Positions 57,201 through 64,000 of a stretch of DNA of 64,000 nt are shown piece by piece; position 1 is the first letter of the stretch, and the number at the start of each line of letters is the position of its first letter. The notes beneath the pieces are model-generated. The model ran no database searches. It saw only the letters and a program-made list of their open reading frames with translations, and had not been told where the DNA came from. The position numbers and the translations under genes are program-made. Source of the stretch: Asterella californica (lineage: Eukaryota; Streptophyta; Marchantiopsida; Marchantiales; Aytoniaceae); NCBI GenBank assembly GCA_036924285.1, contig JAYKYS010000127.1:1-64000 (forward strand), read 5' to 3'.

Positions 57201-60200
57201 AACAACCTCTTGTGGTCTCAGCTGGTACCCAAGCGGAAGCTGACACCTCAGCAAATGAATGAGTTGCTCAGCAGCATGCTGTGTACTCACCGCCTGCCAC
57301 CAAGCAACTGAACAACTGAATGAATGATAAGAGGGTGCTGCAGACATGACTCTGACAATATGCCCCTGCTGTCACAAAGTCTGGGCGGCGTCCTTGCTTC
57401 CATTGTGCATCCATTAGATGACACAGGTGGCTGTCATCGAAAGCATGACATGTGCTGAGCTACGGATTCACATGATTGCATGTGACTGCGGTTGCTAGGG
57501 TCCAATCCCAGCCATTACACGGTTTTATAATTAATAGCAACACTACATTACACCAACTGGGATTGACAGACGTGGGAACTTCATCTGGTTGAAGTTGATC
57601 GGCCAACACAGTATTCTATTCAGCAGCTGTTGTCTTTTCTGGTGGATGCCTGTCATGCATGTTACCTCCACTGTTATGTTATGCAAGGCCAGGACAGAGG
57701 ATTTGAGAAACATGCTGGCAGTGTGCAGCGATTCCTTCCTGCTTGTTACATGACTCTGCCTGTAGCATGCCTTGTTGTCTTAAGGAGCTGGGAGTTTGCA
57801 CTTGTTGGACTACCTCAACACAGCAGAACAGGCGAACATAGACCAAAACCAAGAGGGCGAACCATTGTAGGATGACTGACCATCATTTTGGCTCTGGCTT
57901 GGCAAATACAGCTTTCATGCAAGTGGGCAGGCATAATCCTTGAGCAATGTTTTGCAAAGATCATGCAGTACTGATGCTATACAGACTAGATCTGTTCAAT
58001 CTGCGCTGCACGCGCTCTGCCATTCCCCATAAACAAGGTGAAATGCCTGTCATTTCATGCTAGATGCTGCAGCAACCTTACCTGTGTATTGAGGGGTTTT
58101 TCAGACCAATGGACTGTGCACCTATCTGACACCTTTCCTTTGGGGATACTCTCCTCCCCAAGGTGGTGCAACTTTGGAGTCCCGCATTTGCAGTGTTGCC
58201 AAGGAGTTTTTTTGTGTACTGCAGGCCAGTGATGTCTTTTGTGATGTCCTTCACCCGTATTGGGCGTGTGACACAGATTGTTGGGGCACGAGGCTTCATC
58301 AAAGGTGCCTCTGAGGTCAGTTTACCATCATCAAGGGCCCTCCATGACTCATCAGCATGCACCCCCTTGCTCAAATTTCTCTTGGCTGTCTTTGCCCATG
58401 GACATTGCCAACCTTGCGGCTGCTTTCCAGTTGCCAAGTGATAGCAGGAGCAGGGCCCACTCAAAGCTTTGCATCCTGGTCCAAAACCTGTGACATTGCT
58501 GTGTTGATTGTCCATTATTGCCTTGGTGGTTTTGCTCTTGAGAACGTCCCTTGTTGTGGGCAGGTCTCATCCTTGCACAACACGGCGACAACAACTTTGC
58601 AGCTTTGCTGTGCAATGGTTAGATGCTGTAACTTCAGGCTCCTCCATTTCCTCTTACCCCACCCCCACGCCTACCCTACTTCTCACCCCCGCCCCCACCC
58701 CACTCCCGCCGCTAACCCCTACCCCTACCCCCACCCCTACCCCCACCCCTACCCCTACCCCAACTCCTACCCCTACACGTGCCGCTGCCCCTACTCCGAT
58801 GTGAGGGCAGCAATGGAAGACAGCCTGTACAACACCTGATCTATCAAAATGTGCCTGCAGCAAACTGAAGCCCTGTTTCCAGTATGACCGCTGCTGTCGT
58901 TGTGACTGTTTCTGCTACAATAGTTATTGTAATTTTGACGTACATGATGCACCAGGGTCAATTTTGCAGGCCCTGTTGAGGAATGCCAGGGCAGAGGGCA
59001 AGACCAGCAGCAGCCCTGCTACCCAAGTGCCTGCTACTGTGGATAAAGGGGTTAAATGCAGAAGCTTCTCAGAGAGAATCACAAGCTGGGTGCAGACACC
59101 TGCTCATCAGACTTTCACACAGGCTTTGCAACAAGGTGTGGTGCTTGATGCAACCTCCTCTGTCTGTTATCCATGGAAAACAAGCATCTGTATTTGGGTT
59201 TGAGAGGGATGGGGGGACGGTTCCAAAGTGGTCTCACTGACGCTTCAGTGAGCATGCCCTTGATTTATCAGTCGCCCTGTGAAATCAATATCAATCCCTA
59301 GCAGAAACAGAGCTTGCTGCACTGCCAGAGCCTGCTGTTGCATCCTTCTGGTTGATGCCATAGTGATGTGGACTCACTGGGAACAGATCAGCCTGCAAAA
59401 CACCTGAATGCTGACTGCTGCTGTATGTACTCATGTTCGGCCTGACATTGACCAGTCAAATCAATGACTGACAAGCTCACGTGTTCAGTGATCAGTCCTA
59501 AGGTTCCCTTTGGTCTAAGCCAATATAAAGGGGCCCAGGGCGGAGTGGGGGGGGGGGGGGGGGGGGGGGGTTTATCGAAGCCTGAAGCCTTGTGGAGGAA
59601 GGCTTGTTTGCTTTAGGCCTTGTGTGAGTTGAGCCTTGTATGATCGTACAATTGAAGCCTTGGGCGAGTGGACCCTCACATGGGTGAAGCCTTGTGTGTG
59701 TGAAGCCTCACATGGGTAATTGTAATACTAATTACAAGGCATGCCAGCTGATTGTAAGCCAGGTATCTACTAGGCATGCCTAAATCCTAGTTCTGTTAGC
59801 CGATGTTGCTTGGACACTAGTTGCTCCCAAGGGGGCACTTCATGGGTGAAAGCCCTTGTGTGTGAGCTTGCAGGCAGGAAGGAGTATGAGCACCAGGTGC
59901 CGAGGGACCAGAGCTTGCTGCACAATCTGATGGCTGCCAGGCGTAAGGACACTGGCGAGCCACTCTCTGACGCACAGATCTGTGCTCAATCTTTCACCTT
60001 CATCCTGGCAGGTGGGTCCCCCTCTCCTAGAAGGGGGGTCTGCTCAAAGCATGTGGAAGCGCCTTGTACAGGCACACTAGCTCGAAGCCAGGCTGGCCAG
60101 GGGTTTACAGCCTGACCCCTGCTATGATGAGAGTACTGCTGCAACCAGACTTTCAGCAGGCTACGCACATCACTTGCCCTGGATCCAATTGCCTAACCTT

Positions 60201-62767
60201 CATAAGCATGCTTGCAAAGTCATTCCTGTTTATCATATCAAGGTCATTACTGCTACAGCTGCATTTAGTGCGCAAGCAGTGTGCAAGCCATGCAGTGTGC
60301 TGAAACCCCCCCCCCCCCTCCTCATTGCCTGACCTGTGACCTGTGTTCCTTTGGATTATTTTGCATCTTTGCATCTTTGTGTCAACACTGCAGTGTATTG
60401 GGGAGGTAGCACGCTCAACTGGGATGACATTGGACGCTGTAGCACTGACAGTCAACGGCCAATGCATCGTCATAGTCAGTGACAACACAGTCAGTGTATG
60501 ATTTGTCGTTGTCATGACATGCTGTGATGTGGTGTACAGGTTACGAGACCACTTCAATGGCGCTGACATATGCTCTGTATGAGCTGTCCCGTCATGCAGA
60601 CATCCAACAGAGAGTGGTCGAGGAAGTTGACCGGTTTGGGCGGGCAAGAGAGCCCCAGATGATCGATTTGGCACAGTTCCCGCTCATTGATGCTGTCTTG
60701 AAAGAGGGCATGAGACTACACCCCCCTGTGACCCCCCTCATTGCCCTGGTAAATGAACCCCTTTCTGCTGCCAAGGAGGTTATGCAGAGGTTATGTGAAG
60801 GTTATGTAGAGGCTATGCAGAGGTTATGCACCAAACTTGTGCAGGAGGCATGTGGCAGTGTGGAGAGTGACATGCTGAAACCCTGTCCCATTAGGAAGAG
60901 TCATGCGGCATGAGCTGTTGTGACGCGCCCAAGAAAATCATACCTCACCCACCAGGCTTCAAGACTGCATGCTGTGATTGCTACATATGCAAGGCGCTTT
61001 CAGCCCTGTTTCGCTGTGTGCTGCATTGGTCAGGGGACGCCTCTCCATACCTGCACCTGTCCTACTAATGCAGTTGCTTCTGGTTCACATGTGTAACAGC
61101 AGTCTGTCTGTGTAGACGCGTGAAGCCACAGAAGATGTGATGCTGGGCCACTACCTCATCCCTGCTGGGACCAGAATATGGATCAATGTACGAAGCCTAC
61201 ATTTAGACGACAAATACTTCCATAACGCCAAGGTATATGCAGCCAAATTTTGTTTCCTGTTATGGCTTCTGCAGCTTCTTGCTTGTTGCAATTGTATGGC
61301 AAGGGCCTTTGCTGTTCTGCCTACATGATGTAGGTTCGGCCCCCTACCCCTGTCCCGCCCCTGCCCCAGCCCCACTGCAACAGCTCGTGTACCTTCAAGG
61401 CTACATGATGCAGTGTGCTATCCCGGCACAGCACAGTCTCTTGCTCTTGACCACTACAAGCTGTTTTGATGGCTGCATGAGCAACCATGCTCACGCTTTC
61501 TGTGCTTCTTCACTTTGTATTGCCTGCTGCGGCAGGCAGTGCTGCATGTGCTAGATTGACTGGACCATATCCATGGATTGAAGGGCGGTGCTTGAGGTGC
61601 TGACAGCACAAGTGCATCTTGAGTGGCTTGCATGCTGATTCCACTTACAGCACACTGCAGATTGCCTGAGTATATATGGTTCCAATCCTGGCTGATTCCA
61701 AGTTGAGCACACAACAAACTTCCTGGGGTGTGATTTTGCCTTTGCTTATTGCATGAATGCAGGAGTTTGTTCCTGACAGGTTCATGGGAGGCGAGGGTCA
61801 GGCCAGCCATCATCCGTATGCCTACATTCCTTTTGGTGCTGGCCCCCGAAAATGCATTGGATACAGGTCCGCATGTCAGTCTTGCCGAACTCTGCTGATT
61901 TTGCACACAAATGCCAGGGAAGAAGAGCAGGGTGTGTCTTCCATTGAGCTGCCCTGGTGCTTATGGAAGAACGTGAGTGTATACATTTGAGTGCTGATGG
62001 TGTAGACAAAGAATGATAGTGCATGTAGGCTCTTGCAGAACTGGAATTGAGGCACACCTAGTAGATACCTGACCCACAATCAGCTGTAATGCCTTATGGT
62101 TATTATTCTTCATTGTTATGGTCAGACACAGGAGAAGCAAAGACTTGCAATGCCTGCAATGCCTGTACATCCAAGCCTTGGCTTTCATGGTTGCGCGCGC
62201 AGCTGGGTCTCATGCTTCAGGATCAGAGAAGTTGCTGTTTTGTAGGTTTGCAACAATGGAAGGGGTTTTGGCCCTGGTGCGCCTTTATCAGAGGTACACA
62301 TTTTCCCTGAATGAGCAGAGGCATGGTGGCAGGCTCTCGAGCATGAATCCCTCATCACTCTCTTATGCCAAAGGTGAGCAGTTCTCTGTCTCATCTCACA
62401 TTGTCACTCCTGCTGAAGAATGTCTCCCCACACTAGACACAGAAAAGACAATGACATCAGCTGCAGGCGAGTCTACGATGAAAGCTTCAGGTCCACTCAC
62501 AGCTTGCCAAATCAATGCTGAACCCACTGCTACATCAGTGTCTAACATACTTGCCCTCAGGAGTCTCTGAGAGTTCAACATGCAGGACACTACAAGCATC
62601 GTTCATACAGCCTGACATTGCTTGGTTTGACTAGGGCTGGTGCAAAGTTGTTCACGGCTACTTGCATGTCCCTCCCTGTATGTACAGCATGTATGTTTTG
62701 GCATGTATTATGACGCCGCATGAATATGCAGGGTGGTGTTTGGCTTGACGTGCAACCTCGTCAGTAG
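54256..62767 (+). CDS. Cytochrome P450 monooxygenase, ER-anchored
   Basis: Fourteen exons: 54256-54357, 54430-54522, 54706-54811, 55056-55176, 55955-56149, 57039-57167, 58225-58315, 58970-59135, 59874-60011, 60540-60748, 61116-61232, 61763-61866, 62246-62373 and 62732-62767, about 576 residues. The N terminus is a membrane anchor (SFVQFLVALATLVV) followed by the proline hinge AIPGPVPTWLLGN. The C helix has YWSGIRAAC, the I helix FILAGYETTS (oxygen activation), the K helix KEGMRLHP (ExxR), the aromatic region EFVPDRF and the haem loop PFGAGPRKCIGYR with its cysteine ligand. Phase is perfect through exon 12. Exon 13 is one base out relative to exon 14 (GGVWLDVQPRQ); reading out two-base surpluses in two TC-rich spots restores the usual SLITLMPK ending. 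Clan and substrate are not assignable by eye. A longer N terminus from 54115 is possible. Confidence 0.95.
56590..56770 (+). repeat. Degenerate GCATTGCACTGTGCATGT repeats in a P450 intron
   Basis: Imperfect copies of a unit near TGTGCATGTATGCATTGC recur five to six times in the intron between P450 exons 5 and 6. Confidence 0.7.
58655..58795 (+). repeat. (CCCCTA)n/(CCCCCA)n array in a P450 intron
   Basis: A run of CCCCTACCCCTACCCCCACC-type units, preceded by CCGCCGCTAACCCC. It resembles degenerate telomere-like DNA, but it lies within the intron between P450 exons 7 and 8. Confidence 0.88.
59547..59570 (+). repeat. Poly(G) run of 24
   Basis: Twenty-four consecutive Gs lie in the P450 intron between exons 8 and 9, directly followed by an array of GAAGCCTTGTGTG-like units up to about 59730. 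Confidence 0.95.
59578..59725 (+). repeat. GAAGCCTTGTGTGxGTG tandem array
   Basis: Imperfect units built on GAAGCCT(T/C)(G/A)(C/T) with spacers TGTGTGAG or CATGGGT occur about seven times in the same P450 intron. Confidence 0.7.
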
Positions 62768-64000
62768 CTTGCGCATTCCAGGCTGTGTGCAACGTCATGG
62801 CAACTGTATCAGGTACCATACGTAATGACATCACTGTAAAGTTGGAAGCAATATGATCACATGCTCTCCTCGCACTGAGGACTAGCAACTGTGCAGCCTG
62901 TGCTGTAGTCTTTGTGGATCACGCTTTCATGTTTAATGAGCAACTATATAACCTCTGTTCAACCACGTTTATGCCTCGTTGTTGTGTCATTGATTATGGT
63001 AGTATCAGTTGCACCAGCCATACCACTGCACACGCACTGCAAGTTGTGTGGGGGGGGGGGGGGGGGGGGTGCCCCATACTACGAGCTTTGGTACGATACT
63101 GCCGTTTTTCTGATGTACCAGTGTGCCCAAGACCGCCTGGCAGCTTTATGCGGCTGACCTGGCCCGTACCAAGTTCTGAACTGCCATTTTGGTGTCATAC
63201 CAAACAAGCTACTGCTGGATTACTCATCCTGAAGTCTCATGCCAGCACTTGGGGCTGATTTTGAATAGTGGCTGTGCGACTTGCTCTGCACACTTTTGCT
63301 TATAGCCAGCGCAAAAAGCCGTGATCAGGCTGCGCATTTCTATTGGAGAACAGATGCAATCTCCGCTCACAGAGCGACAGGAGCTTGCAGCAGTTGGGGC
63401 TGTAAGATCGTCTGCTGCGGGTAAGCCAGGTTACCCTTGTCTCCGTGGTTCGCCGGTACGACTGCTTGCCCTTGCAAGTTTGGAATTTGCTGCCTTCCAA
63501 CTACAGCGTCCGACGAAGACACCAAGGCCAGAGTCGGATGGGATGTGCAGATCAGGCTGGTGCAAGATTCCTTAACAAAGTCTGACAACCCAGTGCATAC
63601 TCCGGTGACAATCATAGCCAAACCTGCTCGTATGCTGTCTGAGTCTGGCTGATTCGCGATTGTCTTGCAACTTGGCAGGTTCGAAGAGGTTCTGATCTCC
63701 AGCTTGTTGCAAGCTGGTGTGTGAACTACTGCAATGTTGCACACACAATGTAAATGTGCGACTGGTGGCAATTTGCTACCGAAAGTGTTAGACCGGATTG
63801 CATCAAAAGTCAAAGTGCATTGTGGATTATTTCGATCCAGCAGACAACTTTTGAAGGCATGAAAGTCTGGTGGTGCAGTTGCGACGCAAGCATAGCATGA
63901 CATTCTTTTGTCATCTCTGTGGTCTGGGTGAGCTAGTGTCATTGATGCAGATCTTGGCCGCTTGTCCTGGTATTGACACCACAGCTGAAAACCATGCCTC
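62768..64000. other. Region without a confident gene
   Basis: A 191-residue open frame on minus (63942-63367) opposes a shorter + frame ending PVTIIAKPARMLSESG near 63650. I can recognise neither, and neither has clear splice partners inside the window. A run of 21 Gs is at 63049-63069. Confidence 0.35.
63049..63069 (+). repeat. Poly(G) run of 21
   Basis: Twenty-one consecutive Gs in apparently non-coding DNA, about 280 bases beyond the P450 stop. Confidence 0.95.

Noticed and set aside
58655..58795. Chromosome end or interstitial telomere
   Set aside because: The array is short, mixed CCCCTA/CCCCCA, and sits in an intron with exons on both sides, so a telomere is excluded and a telomeric origin is unproven.
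58654..58863. Gly-Val repeat protein on minus
   Set aside because: It is the reverse reading of the CCCCTA array within a P450 intron.
1..64000. A new multi-gene defence or biosynthetic system
   Set aside because: Neighbouring genes belong to unrelated housekeeping or metabolic families, with no shared pathway or cluster signature.

Overview
The window looks like nuclear DNA of a photosynthetic unicellular eukaryote, most likely a green alga. The reasons are: many-exon genes with short GT-AG introns; chloroplast proteins such as an LPA2-like photosystem II factor, a plastid-type GNAT acetyltransferase and a DUF4239-like protein with a transit-type N terminus; a plant-type GATA zinc finger; a GT61 glycosyltransferase; and a cytosolic-type tRNA. 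There are no bacterial operons, CRISPR arrays or ribosome-binding sites. I rebuilt exons by eye from conserved motifs, splice consensus and reading-phase continuity, so gene ends are less certain than gene cores.

Layout. 0-9 kb: a decayed kinase-like relic, LPA2-like (+), GNAT acetyltransferase (-), a membrane-anchored PDI-like protein whose CxxC motif is lost (+), and an unrecognised 290-residue protein (-). 9-13.7 kb: tRNA-Thr(AGU) beside a gutted Ty3/gypsy chromovirus, then poorly coding DNA. 14-25.5 kb: a GATA factor (+) convergent with an 11-exon M20 metallopeptidase (-) whose introns hold large low-complexity arrays. 28-31 kb: a cytochrome b561-type membrane protein (-) and an unknown two-exon gene (+). 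34-43 kb: GT61 glycosyltransferase (+), S-adenosylmethionine carrier (-) and a short-chain dehydrogenase (+), the last two divergent. 43-46 kb: a TIR transposon (MITE-like) and gene-poor DNA. 46-63 kb: DUF4239-like membrane protein (-), a small unknown gene (+), a NYN-RRM putative ribonuclease (-) and, divergent from it, a 14-exon cytochrome P450 (+).

The genes are ordinary housekeeping or metabolic loci and do not form a cluster with one shared job. The most striking signals are these. Several otherwise well-conserved genes carry single- or two-base frame breaks, mostly in short runs, which suggests residual assembly indels or recent decay. GC-AG introns recur. A thioredoxin-fold protein has lost its redox motif. 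Polyguanine runs of 15-24 bases all lie on the + strand. I see no convincing new multi-gene system.
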